Source of the DNA: Synechococcus sp. UW179A
GTDB lineage: Bacteria; Cyanobacteriota; Cyanobacteriia; PCC-6307; Cyanobiaceae
Length of the DNA stretch: 64,000 nucleotides
Direction of reading: 5' to 3'
Assembly (NCBI RefSeq): GCF_900473965.1
Contig: NZ_UCNJ01000018.1
Coordinates: 186,001 to 250,000, forward strand
Shown piece by piece: positions 45,203-54,961 of this stretch. How positions within the stretch are numbered: the first letter of the stretch is position 1; each line of letters starts with the position of its first letter. The notes below the pieces were generated by a model, which was given only the letters and a program-made list of their open reading frames with translations, was not told where the DNA came from and searched no databases. The position numbers and the translations under genes are program-made.

Positions 45203-45412
45203 TCAGTCTGCGCTGAGATCTTTAAGCCGCAGGGTGACAAGCTTGTCCCAGTTGCCACCTTCAAACAACACAGCGGCCCGATCGCCACTGATGCGCTGCA
45301 CGAAACCGGTGTAGCCGTTGTAGATGGAGCGCCGATCCACCACCGTCACCGTGGCACCGGGCAGGATCGGAGCGGCGGAAGCCATGAAATCGCAGGGCAG
45401 TCGTGGGGTCAT
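45203..45412 (-). CDS. ndhS: NAD(P)H dehydrogenase-1 subunit S
   Basis: Ferredoxin-binding subunit of the photosynthetic NDH-1 complex (cyclic electron flow). From ATG 45412 it has 69 residues, or 60 from the ATG at 45385. [13 protein letters not shown] and [20 protein letters not shown] continue into [10 protein letters not shown], an SH3-like fold diagnostic of NdhS. The stop is 5 nt before the potassium-channel start in the same direction. The start is ambiguous: the longer form leaves only 9 bp to the divergent rimM ATG. Confidence 0.88.
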   Translation of the reverse strand: MTPRLPCDFMASAAPILPGATVTVVDRRSIYNGYTGFVQRISGDRAAVLFEGGNWDKLVTLRLKDLSAD

Positions 45413-45421
45413 TATCGACAA

Positions 45422-46003
45422 ATGCCTCAACAGCTGTCATCCGTGGACCCAGACTCCGATTTCAAGACAGCATCAGCTGACGAAGAGTGGCTGGCCGTGG
45501 GCAAGGTTGTGGGAGCACAAGGTCTGCGCGGTGAGCTGCGCGTGAACCCAGCCAGTGATTTCCCCGAACGTTTCACCAAGCCAGGGTCTCGTTGGCTTCA
45601 GCGCAAAGGCGCAGCACCACAGGAAATGATGCTGACCAGTGGGCGGCAACTGCCCGGCCGCAGTCTGTTCATCATGCGTTTCAAGGGAATCGACAACCGC
45701 AGCGCAGCAGAAGCTCTGGTGGGTCAGACGCTTCTGGTGAGCTCCAACGACAGACCCGAGCTTGAGGAAGGAGAATTCCACCTACTCGACCTGGTGGGCC
45801 TGGAAGCCCGTCTGGATGCGAACGACAACGCTGTGGTCGGCAATGTGAGCGATCTGATCAGCGGAGGCAACGACCTGCTGGAAATCACGCGGCCAGATGG
45901 GCGCAAGTTATTGATTCCTTTTGTGGAGCAGATCGTTCCTGAAGTGCATCAACAAGAAGGGTGGTTGCTGATCACTCCTCCGCCGGGACTGCTGGACCTG
46001 TGA
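45422..46003 (+). CDS. rimM: 16S rRNA processing protein RimM
   Basis: Ribosome assembly factor for the 30S head, binding S19. 193 residues with a 20-residue disordered N-terminus, then [19 protein letters not shown], the N-terminal RimM beta-barrel signature. [24 protein letters not shown] follows as key residues of the first domain, and the PRC-barrel has DLVGLEA and [14 protein letters not shown] 45422. Divergent from ndhS with overlapping promoter space. Confidence 0.93.
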   Translation: MPQQLSSVDPDSDFKTASADEEWLAVGKVVGAQGLRGELRVNPASDFPERFTKPGSRWLQRKGAAPQEMMLTSGRQLPGRSLFIMRFKGIDNRSAAEALVGQTLLVSSNDRPELEEGEFHLLDLVGLEARLDANDNAVVGNVSDLISGGNDLLEITRPDGRKLLIPFVEQIVPEVHQQEGWLLITPPPGLLDL

Positions 46004-46058
46004 TACCCGCCGGGTTACAGCAACGAAAAAGCTGCGCAACAATGACTCCGAACACCGC

Positions 46059-47540
46059 GTGTGTGCCGTGAACACCCCTCTGATTCCGGTGATCCTCTGT
46101 GGCGGCACAGGAACGCGCCTCTGGCCCCTCTCCCGAGCCAGTTACCCGAAGCAGTACTGGGCACTCGGCGGCAACGGCGATGAAACCCTGCTGCAGCAGA
46201 CCCAGCAACGCCTGGAAGGCATCGATGCGCTGGGTGATCCTCTGCTGATCTGCAACGACGACCACCGATTCATCGTGGCCGAACAAATGCGCCAAATCGG
46301 CATCCAACCGGGTGCCATTCTCCTGGAACCGATGGGGCGCAACACGGCTCCAGCGGTGGCGGTTGCCGCACTACAAGCCACAGCCGACGGCGAGGATCCT
46401 CTGCTGCTGGTGCTATCGGCTGACCATGTGATTCGCGACGCCGCTCACTTCCGCAGCGCCATCGAGGCCGGTCGCAATACAGCAGAGGCAGGCCGTCTGG
46501 TGACCTTCGGCATCGTGCCAACGGCTCCTGAAACCGGCTACGGCTACATCGAGGCCGCCGAATCCCTGCAGACAGACACCCTCACACCGGTGCCAATCGC
46601 CCGCTTTGTCGAAAAGCCAGACCAGGCCACCGCCGAACAGTTCCTAGCCAGCGGACGCTTCACCTGGAACAGTGGCATGTTTCTATTTAGGGCGAGCGCC
46701 ATGCTCTCGGAGCTTGAACGCCTGGCACCGGAGGTGGTGAGCTGTTGCAGGGCCGCACTCGAGCAGGACGTGGCAGACCTCGACTTCTTGCGACTGGAGC
46801 GTGAAGCCTTCGCCAAATGTCCAAACGTGGCCATTGATGTAGCTGTGATGGAGCAGACCCAGCTCGGATCAGTGATTCCCTTGGCTGCAGGCTGGAGTGA
46901 TGTCGGCAGCTGGAGCGCCCTCTGGGAAACTGCAGACCGCGATGACGACGGCAACGTGCTGCGCGGCAGGGTGATCAGCGAGGGCAGCCGCAACTGCTAC
47001 CTGCGCAGCGAACACCGTCTGGTGGTGGGCCTCGGTGTTGAGAATCTTGTAGTGGTCGAAACCGACGACGCCGTGTTGATCGCCGAACGCGACCAGGCAC
47101 AGAATGTGAAGACGATCGTGAAGCAACTGGAGGCTGCTGGCAGCCGGGAAGGCAAGGCCCATCGCAAGATTTATCGCCCCTGGGGCCACTACACAGGCGT
47201 GGTGGAAGACAGCCGCTGGCAGGTGAAGCGAATTTCAGTAAAGCCAGGCGCCAGCCTTTCCCTGCAGATGCACCATCACCGAGCCGAACACTGGATCGTG
47301 GTGAAAGGCACTGCAGTCGTGGAGCGCGACGGTGATTCTCAGCTGATCGGCGAAAACCAGAGCACTTACATCCCCATGGGCTGCAAACACCGACTCAGCA
47401 ACCCTGGCCGGATTCCGGTGGAGCTGATCGAGGTCCAAAGCGGGGCTTATCTGGGTGAAGACGACATCGTGCGCTTCGACGATGTCTACGGTCGCAGTGA
47501 TGTGGAAGCAGCGGCTCGGGCCGCACTCACTCCACAGTGA
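46059..47540 (+). CDS. manC: Mannose-1-phosphate guanylyltransferase / mannose-6-phosphate isomerase (type II)
   Basis: Bifunctional enzyme making GDP-mannose for glycan synthesis. 493 residues; start GTG 46059 or GTG 46068. GGTGTRLWPLSR (about 16-27) is the pyrophosphorylase signature, with FVEKPD and NSGMFLF further in. The C-terminal cupin (about 365-480) contains RPWGHYTGV and HHHRAEHWIVVKG with metal-binding histidines. It is convergent with glmS, overlapping by 14 nt. It supplies mannose, or fucose via GDP-mannose, to the surface glycans of this window. Confidence 0.93.
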   Translation: MCAVNTPLIPVILCGGTGTRLWPLSRASYPKQYWALGGNGDETLLQQTQQRLEGIDALGDPLLICNDDHRFIVAEQMRQIGIQPGAILLEPMGRNTAPAVAVAALQATADGEDPLLLVLSADHVIRDAAHFRSAIEAGRNTAEAGRLVTFGIVPTAPETGYGYIEAAESLQTDTLTPVPIARFVEKPDQATAEQFLASGRFTWNSGMFLFRASAMLSELERLAPEVVSCCRAALEQDVADLDFLRLEREAFAKCPNVAIDVAVMEQTQLGSVIPLAAGWSDVGSWSALWETADRDDDGNVLRGRVISEGSRNCYLRSEHRLVVGLGVENLVVVETDDAVLIAERDQAQNVKTIVKQLEAAGSREGKAHRKIYRPWGHYTGVVEDSRWQVKRISVKPGASLSLQMHHHRAEHWIVVKGTAVVERDGDSQLIGENQSTYIPMGCKHRLSNPGRIPVELIEVQSGAYLGEDDIVRFDDVYGRSDVEAAARAALTPQ

Positions 47541-49431
47541 CGCTCTTGGCCAGGTTGCGTGGCTGATCGACATCCAGGCCTCGATGGGCCGCAATGTGAT
47601 AACTGAGCAATTGCATTGGCACCACCGTGAGCAAAGGGCTAATCCATTCGCTCACCTCAGGCACTGGCAGCAGTTCATCGAACAATTCCGTGTCTGCGCA
47701 GACGGGGGCAACACCGATCAAATGGGCATCGCGGGCCTTGGCCTCCTGGGCATTACTGAGCACTTTTTCGAACACCACGCCCGGCACGGCAATGGAGATC
47801 ACCGGCACATGCGTGTCGAGCAGGGCGATCGGGCCGTGTTTCATCTCCCCTGCGGGATAACCCTCCGCATGGATGTAGCTGATTTCTTTGAGCTTCAGAG
47901 CCCCTTCCAATGCGATCGGATAGTTGATACCCCGCCCGAGGAAGATCACATCCTGGGTTTCAGCAAAACGATGGGCCATCGCTTCCGAACGCTGGTCGTG
48001 TTGCTGGATCAAGTCATCGAGCTGCTGGGGAAGACCGCGCAGCTCGTTCACCAATGCAGCAATCTCGACTTCGTTGCGGCTACCGCGCCGTGCTGCAAAA
48101 GCCAAAGCCAGGGCATAGAACGCTAAAAGCTGGCCCAGAAACGTCTTGGTGGCTGCAACCCCCACTTCGATGCCGGCACCGATGTCGAGGATGTAGGGCA
48201 CCTGACGAGCCAGAGAACTTTCCACCCGATTGGTCACCCCCAACTGACGCGGGGCGTAGGCAGGATTGTCCTGGATCCGCCGCCTCTCAGCATCCATAGC
48301 CAGGGCAGCCAGCGTGTCGGCCGTTTCGCCGGATTGGGTGACACCAATCGTGAGCGTGTTAGCGGCCAGCGGCGGGGGCGCGTAGCGGAACTCACTGGCG
48401 TAATGAACACTGGCTGGCACCCCGGCAAACTGTTCCAGCAGATGGGCTCCCACAAGCGCCGCATGTCGGCTCGTCCCACAAGCCAGGATCTGGATGCGCT
48501 CGATATCGGCATAGAACGCATCGTCGAAGGGCAATGCCACCGGATTGGCAGCCTGCAAATTCAACGGCAGGTGCCTCTCCATCCAAAGGCGTGCTGTCTC
48601 CGGCTGCTCATGGATCTCCTTGAGCATGAAGTGGCGGAACTGGCGCTTGTCGGCCACATGTTCATGGCCGCTGAGCAGCGACGGGCTGCGTTGCTGACGC
48701 TCACCAACATCGTTGTAGAGCTCAATGCCAAGCGGACTGAGCAACGCCACCTCTCCGTCCTCCATGGGCAGGACGGTGCGAGTGAAGCCAGCCAGTGCAG
48801 GCGTATCGCTGGCACAAATGAATTCGCCTTCGCCCAAACCGATCAGCAATGGTGCTGCCTTGCGAGCCACCACAAGAGCACCAGGTGCCTTTGCCCACAA
48901 CACCGCCAAGGCATAGGCGCCTTGAAGCTTTGGCAAAACAGCCTGCACAGCCCGCAACAGCGTATTGCCATCCGCAGGATTGCCAGCCGCACACTGTTGG
49001 CGCAACTCCGCAGAAACCAAATGGGGAATCACCTCGGTGTCGGTGTCTGAGCGGAAGCTGACCCCTGCGGCGCTGAGCTCTTCCCGCAGGGCCCGATGGT
49101 TTTCGATGATGCCGTTCTGCACCACGGCCACTTGGCCAGCACCATCGCAATGGGGATGGGCGTTATGCACCTCCGGCTTGCCGTGCGTGGCCCAGCGGGT
49201 ATGGCCGATGCCACAAAAACCGGGTGCGCCCTCCTGCTCGACCCTTGCGCTGAGATTGACAAGCTTGCCCTTGGCTCGAAGGCAATGCAGCTTGGCCGTC
49301 GCATCGTTCACCGATTCTTCGATAGTGGCGATGCCGGCGGAGTCGTAACCGCGATATTCCAGTTGCCGCAGCCCTTCCAACAGGAGCGGTGCTGCCTCTC
49401 TGGAGCCGATCACCGCAACGATTCCGCACAT
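47527..49431 (-). CDS. glmS: Glutamine-fructose-6-phosphate aminotransferase (isomerizing)
   Basis: Makes glucosamine 6-phosphate, entry to UDP-GlcNAc for peptidoglycan and glycans. 634 residues: the catalytic Cys of MCGIVAVIG is exposed after Met removal. GIGHTRWATHG and the NGIIENH segment lie in the glutaminase half. Two SIS domains (about 300-630) have ACGTSRHAAL, TQSGETADT and the C-terminal LAKSVTVE. ATG at 49431 lies 3 nt beyond the T-run of the psaC terminator; it is possibly transcribed from a promoter inside psaC or by readthrough. Confidence 0.97.
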   Translation of the reverse strand: MCGIVAVIGSREAAPLLLEGLRQLEYRGYDSAGIATIEESVNDATAKLHCLRAKGKLVNLSARVEQEGAPGFCGIGHTRWATHGKPEVHNAHPHCDGAGQVAVVQNGIIENHRALREELSAAGVSFRSDTDTEVIPHLVSAELRQQCAAGNPADGNTLLRAVQAVLPKLQGAYALAVLWAKAPGALVVARKAAPLLIGLGEGEFICASDTPALAGFTRTVLPMEDGEVALLSPLGIELYNDVGERQQRSPSLLSGHEHVADKRQFRHFMLKEIHEQPETARLWMERHLPLNLQAANPVALPFDDAFYADIERIQILACGTSRHAALVGAHLLEQFAGVPASVHYASEFRYAPPPLAANTLTIGVTQSGETADTLAALAMDAERRRIQDNPAYAPRQLGVTNRVESSLARQVPYILDIGAGIEVGVAATKTFLGQLLAFYALALAFAARRGSRNEVEIAALVNELRGLPQQLDDLIQQHDQRSEAMAHRFAETQDVIFLGRGINYPIALEGALKLKEISYIHAEGYPAGEMKHGPIALLDTHVPVISIAVPGVVFEKVLSNAQEAKARDAHLIGVAPVCADTELFDELLPVPEVSEWISPLLTVVPMQLLSYHIAAHRGLDVDQPRNLAKSVTVE

Positions 49432-49433
49432 AC

Positions 49434-49457
49434 AAAAAAGCCCGGCGCTGCCGGGCT
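49434..49457 (-). terminator. Rho-independent terminator of psaC
   Basis: On the minus strand, AGCCCGGCAGCGCCGGGCT (49457-49439) folds into a perfect GC-rich hairpin with a short loop and is followed by six T (49439-49434). It is 40 nt after the psaC stop and ends 3 nt before the glmS ATG, so it also covers the ribosome-binding region of any readthrough transcript. Confidence 0.85.
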
Positions 49458-49496
49458 GAGCTTATGGGTTATTGAATGAAAAACAAACGTTGTCGA

Positions 49497-49820
<324 letters not shown>

Positions 49821-49911
49821 TCACCGTTGTTAACTCCAGGCGGATGTAAAGGAGCAGAGATTGGAAAGACCGAGGCCAGCCCGTAAGATGCGGCGTCCCG
49901 TCTTCACGGCC

Positions 49912-50154
49912 ATGTCCCAGGAAGCGATCCTCGAAAAAGTCCGTTCGATCGTGGCGGAGCAGCTCAGCGTCGACGCCGGCGAAGTCAAGCCCGAATCGAA
50001 TTTCCAGAATGATCTCGGTGCTGACTCCCTCGACACCGTCGAGCTGGTGATGGCATTGGAAGAAGCCTTTGACATCGAAATTCCAGACGAAGCCGCTGAA
50101 GGCATCGCCACCGTCGGCGACGCCGTCAAGTACATCGAAGACAAGCAGGCCTGA
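49912..50154 (+). CDS. acpP: Acyl carrier protein
   Basis: 80 residues from ATG 49912. [18 protein letters not shown] holds the phosphopantetheine-bearing Ser39 in a DSL motif. It is strongly acidic and four-helical, matching bacterial AcpP. Followed by fabF 11 nt later, in the usual acpP-fabF order. The upstream TTG-started extension is not supported. Confidence 0.97.
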   Translation: MSQEAILEKVRSIVAEQLSVDAGEVKPESNFQNDLGADSLDTVELVMALEEAFDIEIPDEAAEGIATVGDAVKYIEDKQA

Positions 50155-50165
50155 GGATCGGCAGC

Positions 50166-51413
50166 ATGGTGGAGGGTCTCCAACGCGTCGTGGTTACGGG
50201 CCTCGGCGCGGTGACGCCGATCGGCAACAGCGTTTCCGACTATTGGTCCGGTCTCACCTCCGGCAGGAACGGGGTGGCATTGATCTCGCTATTTGATGCA
50301 TCCAGGCATGCCTGTCGATTTGCAGCGGAAGTGAAGGACTTCGATCCGACTGGATTCTTGGAGCCAAAAGAAGCGAAGCGCTGGGATCGGTACTGCAAAT
50401 TCGGTGTTGTCGCCGCCAAACAGGCTCTCGCTGATGCAGGGCTGGAGATCACCGAAGCCAACGCCGATCGGATCGGCGTCAGCATCGGCTCCGGCGTTGG
50501 TGGGCTGCTCACGATGGAGACCCAAGCCCACGTGCTTGAGGGCAAGGGACCGGGTCGAGTGAGCCCTTTCACTGTGCCGATGATGATTCCCAACATGGCC
50601 ACAGGCCTGGCGGCAATCGCCCTCGGCGCCAAAGGGCCAAGCTCTGCTGTCGCCACAGCCTGTGCAGCAGGGTCGAATGCCATCGGCGATGCCTTTCGTC
50701 TGCTGCAGCTGGGCAAGGCTGACGCCATGATCTGCGGCGGAGCAGAGTCGGCCATCACCCCGCTGGGAGTAGCCGGCTTCGCTAGTGCCAAGGCTCTGTC
50801 GTTCCGAAACGACGATCCAGGCAGCGCCAGCCGACCGTTCGACAGGGAACGCGACGGCTTTGTGATCGGCGAGGGATCAGGCGTTTTAGTGCTTGAAACC
50901 CTCAACCATGCCGAGGCCCGCGGCGCGACGATCCTGGCCGAAATCGTTGGTTATGGAACCACCTGTGATGCACACCACATCACCTCGCCAACACCCGGAG
51001 GTGTCGGCGGAGCGGCCGCGATGCGCCTGGCCCTGGAAGACGGTGGGCTCAGTGCTGACAGCATCGATTACGTGAATGCCCATGGCACCAGCACACCGGC
51101 GAACGACAGCAATGAAACCGCAGCGATCAAGAGTGCTCTCGGCCAGCACGCCTTCAAGATTCCTGTGAGTTCAACCAAGTCGATGACAGGACATCTGCTG
51201 GGTGGCTCCGGCGGCATCGAAGCCGTGGCCTGTGTGCTTGCGTTGCAGCACAATATTGTTCCTCCCACCATCAACTACTCCAATCCCGATCCCGACTGTG
51301 ATCTGGATGTGGTGCCTAACTCCGCTCGCGAGCACACACTGGGAACAGTGTTATCCAACTCGTTCGGTTTTGGCGGCCACAACGTCTGCCTTGCCTTCCA
51401 GCGCATGAATTGA
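50166..51413 (+). CDS. fabF: 3-oxoacyl-ACP synthase II
   Basis: Elongates acyl-ACP chains in fatty acid synthesis. 415 residues; the active Cys166 lies in AVATACAAGS, and the His residues are in NAHGTSTPAND and SMTGHLLGGSGG. The C-terminal NSFGFGGHN is conserved. ATG 50166, 11 nt behind acpP, so they share an operon. Length and motifs match type II rather than FabB or FabH enzymes. Confidence 0.97.
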   Translation: MVEGLQRVVVTGLGAVTPIGNSVSDYWSGLTSGRNGVALISLFDASRHACRFAAEVKDFDPTGFLEPKEAKRWDRYCKFGVVAAKQALADAGLEITEANADRIGVSIGSGVGGLLTMETQAHVLEGKGPGRVSPFTVPMMIPNMATGLAAIALGAKGPSSAVATACAAGSNAIGDAFRLLQLGKADAMICGGAESAITPLGVAGFASAKALSFRNDDPGSASRPFDRERDGFVIGEGSGVLVLETLNHAEARGATILAEIVGYGTTCDAHHITSPTPGGVGGAAAMRLALEDGGLSADSIDYVNAHGTSTPANDSNETAAIKSALGQHAFKIPVSSTKSMTGHLLGGSGGIEAVACVLALQHNIVPPTINYSNPDPDCDLDVVPNSAREHTLGTVLSNSFGFGGHNVCLAFQRMN

Positions 51414-51498
51414 ATCCTGAGGTCCGGTTCACCTCGGTGAGGCTGACCACGCTGTTTCAGACTGACTCAACTCCTAACTGCTTCTCCAATCTCACGCC

Positions 51499-53508
51499 AT
51501 GGTTGCCGCGCCCGCTTCTCTCGACACCCTCTGCATCAACAGCATTCGCATGTTGGCCGTTGATGCGGTCAACAAGTCCAAAAGCGGCCACCCAGGGCTG
51601 CCCATGGGGGCCGCTCCGATGGGCTACACGCTGTGGGACAAGTTCCTGCACCACAATCCCAAGAACCCCAAGTGGTTCAACCGGGACCGATTCGTGTTGT
51701 CCGCCGGACACGGCTGCATGCTGCTGTACGCACTGCTGCATCTCACCGGCTACGACTCAGTATCAATCGATGACATCAAACAATTCCGGCAATGGGGATC
51801 CAGGACGCCTGGCCACCCCGAAACCTTCGAAACACCTGGCATTGAAGTGACCACAGGCCCCCTGGGTGCCGGCATTTCTAATGCTGTGGGTCTGGCCATA
51901 GCCGAGTCTCACCTGGCAGCGAAGTTCAATAAGCCCGATGCTGCTGTTGTTGATCACTACACCTACGTGATCATGGGTGACGGCTGCAATCAGGAAGGTG
52001 TGTCCTCTGAGGCCTGTTCGCTGGCCGGACACCTGAAACTGGGCAAGCTGATCGCCCTCTACGACGACAACCACATCACGATTGACGGACGCACCAATGT
52101 GTCCTTCACCGAGGACGTGCTCAAGCGTTACGAGGCCTACGGCTGGCACGTGCAGCATGTGCCCGACGGCAACACCGATGTTGATGCCATCGCCAAGGCT
52201 ATCGAAGCTGCCAAAGCTGTCACCGACAAGCCATCGATCATCAAGATCACAACCACGATCGGTTTCGGCTCACCGAACAAGAGCGACACCGCCGGTGTGC
52301 ACGGCGCCCCCCTTGGCGATGAAGAAACTGAACTGACCCGTAAGCAACTGGGCTGGAACTACGGTCCCTTTGAAGTTCCCCAGGACGCTTACGACCAATT
52401 CCGTCAAGCCATCGATCGCGGTGCAAGCCTTGAGGCCGAATGGAACCAAACTCTCGCGACTTATCGCTCGAAGTACCCCACAGAAGCAGCAGAGTTTGAG
52501 CGCATGCTGCGCGGCGAACTCCCCCAAGGCTGGGACAAGGATCTGCCCACCTACACACCAGAAGACAAAGGGCTCGCCACCCGCAAGCATTCCCAGATCT
52601 GTTTGGGTGCTCTTGGTCCCAATTTGCCTGAGCTGATTGGTGGTTCTGCTGACCTCACTCACTCCAATTACACCGACATCAAAGGCGAAACAGGTTCCTA
52701 CCAACCGGAAACACCAGAGAAGCGCTATCTGCACTTTGGAGTGCGAGAGCATGCCATGGCAGCCGTGCTAAACGGCATCGCTTACCACAACAGCGGGTTG
52801 ATCCCCTACGGCGGTACCTTCCTCGTCTTCGCCGACTACATGCGCGGCTCCATGCGCCTATCGGCACTAAGTGAGCTGGGAGTGATCTACGTTCTCACCC
52901 ACGACTCGATCGGTGTTGGCGAAGACGGACCCACACACCAACCGGTCGAGACCATCCCTTCTCTACGAGCCATGCCTGGACTGCTGGTGTTCCGACCAGG
53001 CGACGGCAACGAAACAAGTGGAGCCTACAAACTGGCAATCAGCAATCGTCACCGTCCCAGCGCACTGTGCCTCAGCCGGCAAGCCATGGCCAACCAAGCC
53101 AATTCCTCAATAGATAAAGTCGCATTGGGCGGCTACATCCTCGAAGACTGTGACGGAACTCCTGATCTAATCCTGATCGGTACCGGCACCGAACTTGACC
53201 TCTGCGTGCAAGCCGCCAAACAGCTCAGCTCTGATGGCAAGAAAGTACGCGTCGTCTCCATGCCTTGCGTCGAACTGTTTGACGAGCAAAGTGACGCTTA
53301 CAAGCAAGAGGTGCTTCCAAGTGCTGTTCGCAAGCGCATCGTTGTGGAAGCCGCCGAATCCTTTGGCTGGCACAGATTCATCGGTCTTGACGGTGACAGC
53401 GTCACGATGAACCGTTTCGGTGCATCCGCTCCAGGCGGCACCTGCATGGAGAAGTTCGGCTTCACGGTCGACAATGTTGTCGCCAAATCCAGAGCGCTAC
53501 TCAGCTAA
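51499..53508 (+). CDS. tktA: Transketolase
   Basis: Transfers two-carbon ketol units in the Calvin cycle and pentose-phosphate pathway, with thiamine diphosphate. 669 residues. [17 protein letters not shown] opens the protein; [16 protein letters not shown] carries the GDG...N metal/TPP motif; [17 protein letters not shown] and [18 protein letters not shown] lie in the Pyr/C half. The gene begins 85 nt after fabF in the same direction and ends before a strong terminator. Confidence 0.97.
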   Translation: MVAAPASLDTLCINSIRMLAVDAVNKSKSGHPGLPMGAAPMGYTLWDKFLHHNPKNPKWFNRDRFVLSAGHGCMLLYALLHLTGYDSVSIDDIKQFRQWGSRTPGHPETFETPGIEVTTGPLGAGISNAVGLAIAESHLAAKFNKPDAAVVDHYTYVIMGDGCNQEGVSSEACSLAGHLKLGKLIALYDDNHITIDGRTNVSFTEDVLKRYEAYGWHVQHVPDGNTDVDAIAKAIEAAKAVTDKPSIIKITTTIGFGSPNKSDTAGVHGAPLGDEETELTRKQLGWNYGPFEVPQDAYDQFRQAIDRGASLEAEWNQTLATYRSKYPTEAAEFERMLRGELPQGWDKDLPTYTPEDKGLATRKHSQICLGALGPNLPELIGGSADLTHSNYTDIKGETGSYQPETPEKRYLHFGVREHAMAAVLNGIAYHNSGLIPYGGTFLVFADYMRGSMRLSALSELGVIYVLTHDSIGVGEDGPTHQPVETIPSLRAMPGLLVFRPGDGNETSGAYKLAISNRHRPSALCLSRQAMANQANSSIDKVALGGYILEDCDGTPDLILIGTGTELDLCVQAAKQLSSDGKKVRVVSMPCVELFDEQSDAYKQEVLPSAVRKRIVVEAAESFGWHRFIGLDGDSVTMNRFGASAPGGTCMEKFGFTVDNVVAKSRALLS

Positions 53509-53527
53509 ACACGCTCACATTGAATTT

Positions 53528-53559
53528 AAAAAGCGGAGGAGTAATGCCTCCGCTTTTTT
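53528..53559 (+). terminator. Rho-independent terminator after tktA
   Basis: AAAAAGCGGAGG, a six-nt loop (AGTAAT) and CCTCCGCTTTTTT form a perfect stem with a T-run, 19 nt after the transketolase stop. The A-run at the 5' side makes the hairpin bidirectional in principle, but only tktA needs it. Confidence 0.9.
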
Positions 53560-53588
53560 GTGCTCAGAACCATTGAAGTTTTGATCCA

Positions 53589-54533
53589 ATGCGAAATCTC
53601 ATCACAGGCGGCGCCGGATTCCTAGGTTCTCACTTAGTTGATCGCTTAATGCAAGCTGGTGAAGAAGTGATCTGCTTGGACAATTACTTCACAGGTAGAA
53701 AAGCAAATGTCAGCAATTGGATTGGCCATTCAAACTTTGAATTGATTCGCCACGACGTCACAGAACCGATCAAATTAGAAGTTGATCGAATCTGGCATCT
53801 GGCCTGCCCTGCCTCTCCAATTCACTATCAATTCAACCCGATCAAAACAGCTAAAACAAGTTTCCTTGGCACCTACAACATGTTGGGCCTGGCAAGACGC
53901 GTTGGAGCGCGCTTCCTGTTGGCCAGCACAAGCGAAATTTACGGAGATCCAGAGATTCATCCCCAACCGGAAAGTTATCGAGGCTGCGTGAATACCATCG
54001 GGATTCGCAGCTGTTACGACGAGGGCAAACGCATTGCCGAAACCCTCTGTTTCGACTACCAGCGCATGCATGACACGGAAATCCGGGTCATGCGCATCTT
54101 CAATACCTATGGACCGCGCATGCTGCCCGACGATGGCAGGGTCGTTAGCAATTTCATTGTTCAAGCCTTAAGAGGAGAATCCATCACAGTGTATGGAGAC
54201 GGATCACAAACCCGTTCATTTTGCTATGTCGATGATCTGATTGAAGGCATGATCAGATTGATGAACAGCAATGAGACAGGCCCGATCAACATTGGCAATC
54301 CTGGGGAATTCACCATCCGTCAACTGGCTGAATTAGTTCGTGATCGGATCAACCCGGACTTGAAAATCATCACGAAATCCTTACCGAAGGACGATCCTCT
54401 TCAACGCCAACCGCTAATCAACCTTGCCAAACAACATTTGCACTGGGAGCCCAAAATCGCTTTATCGCAAGGACTAGACATAACGATTGAATATTTCCGC
54501 GAACAACTTCGTCATACCTCAGCCAATGATTAA
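53589..54533 (+). CDS. uxs: UDP-glucuronate decarboxylase (UDP-xylose synthase)
   Basis: 314 residues of the NAD-dependent SDR epimerase/dehydratase family. [11 protein letters not shown] binds [30 protein letters not shown] and catalytic SCYDEGKR (Tyr143, Lys147) are diagnostic of [11 protein letters not shown] and [15 protein letters not shown] are conserved further on. It makes UDP-xylose (or its 4-keto intermediate) from UDP-glucuronate and probably feeds the downstream glycosylation module. ATG 53589 is right behind the tktA terminator, so it has its own promoter. Convergent with the AT-rich module. Confidence 0.92.
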   Translation: MRNLITGGAGFLGSHLVDRLMQAGEEVICLDNYFTGRKANVSNWIGHSNFELIRHDVTEPIKLEVDRIWHLACPASPIHYQFNPIKTAKTSFLGTYNMLGLARRVGARFLLASTSEIYGDPEIHPQPESYRGCVNTIGIRSCYDEGKRIAETLCFDYQRMHDTEIRVMRIFNTYGPRMLPDDGRVVSNFIVQALRGESITVYGDGSQTRSFCYVDDLIEGMIRLMNSNETGPINIGNPGEFTIRQLAELVRDRINPDLKIITKSLPKDDPLQRQPLINLAKQHLHWEPKIALSQGLDITIEYFREQLRHTSAND

Positions 54534-54569
54534 AGATATTGCTCCTGAAACAGATTCAAATCACTTAAT

Positions 54570-54959
54570 TTAATAACCATTTCTTCTTTTAAGCGCAAAC
54601 CTTGCACCCAAGTAATTAGCAACTGATGCAATGAAAGTCGCGACAATCAGCGCAAGGAGATCATTTAAAAATAGAATCAAAACAGAGAAAACAGACAGGT
54701 TCACAATTAGACCGAATAATTGCGTCGAGCTATAACGAATGAACGAAATCCAAGAATAGCCTGAAGAGAATGTAACTTTTGCATTGTAAGCATATGTGGT
54801 CAGCAGACCGCCAATCAACCCAAAAACTTTTCTAAAGCTAGGCTCAACATCCACACCACATTGATGCAAAAACCATCCGGACAAGAAATAAATCAAAGCA
54901 TCAACAAAAAAGGCAACTGCCCCGATAAAGTAAAAATTGGCAATTGTCCGCAGAGTCAC
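54570..54959 (-). CDS. GtrA-family membrane protein
   Basis: 129 residues from GTG 54959, 2 nt after the stop of the GT2 gene; a TTG at 55013 inside that gene would add 18 residues. Four hydrophobic helices and the segment AYNAKVTFSS match GtrA, the polyprenyl-phosphate-sugar flippase family. It is the last gene of the GT-C/GT2/GtrA series. Strongly AT-rich. Confidence 0.85.
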   Translation of the reverse strand: MTLRTIANFYFIGAVAFFVDALIYFLSGWFLHQCGVDVEPSFRKVFGLIGGLLTTYAYNAKVTFSSGYSWISFIRYSSTQLFGLIVNLSVFSVLILFLNDLLALIVATFIASVANYLGARFALKRRNGY

Positions 54960-54961
54960 CG

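Noticed and set aside
47455-48126. 223-codon plus-strand frame at the manC/glmS junction
   Set aside because: Covers the 3' parts of two well-supported genes; rich in H, Q and R as expected of a shadow frame.
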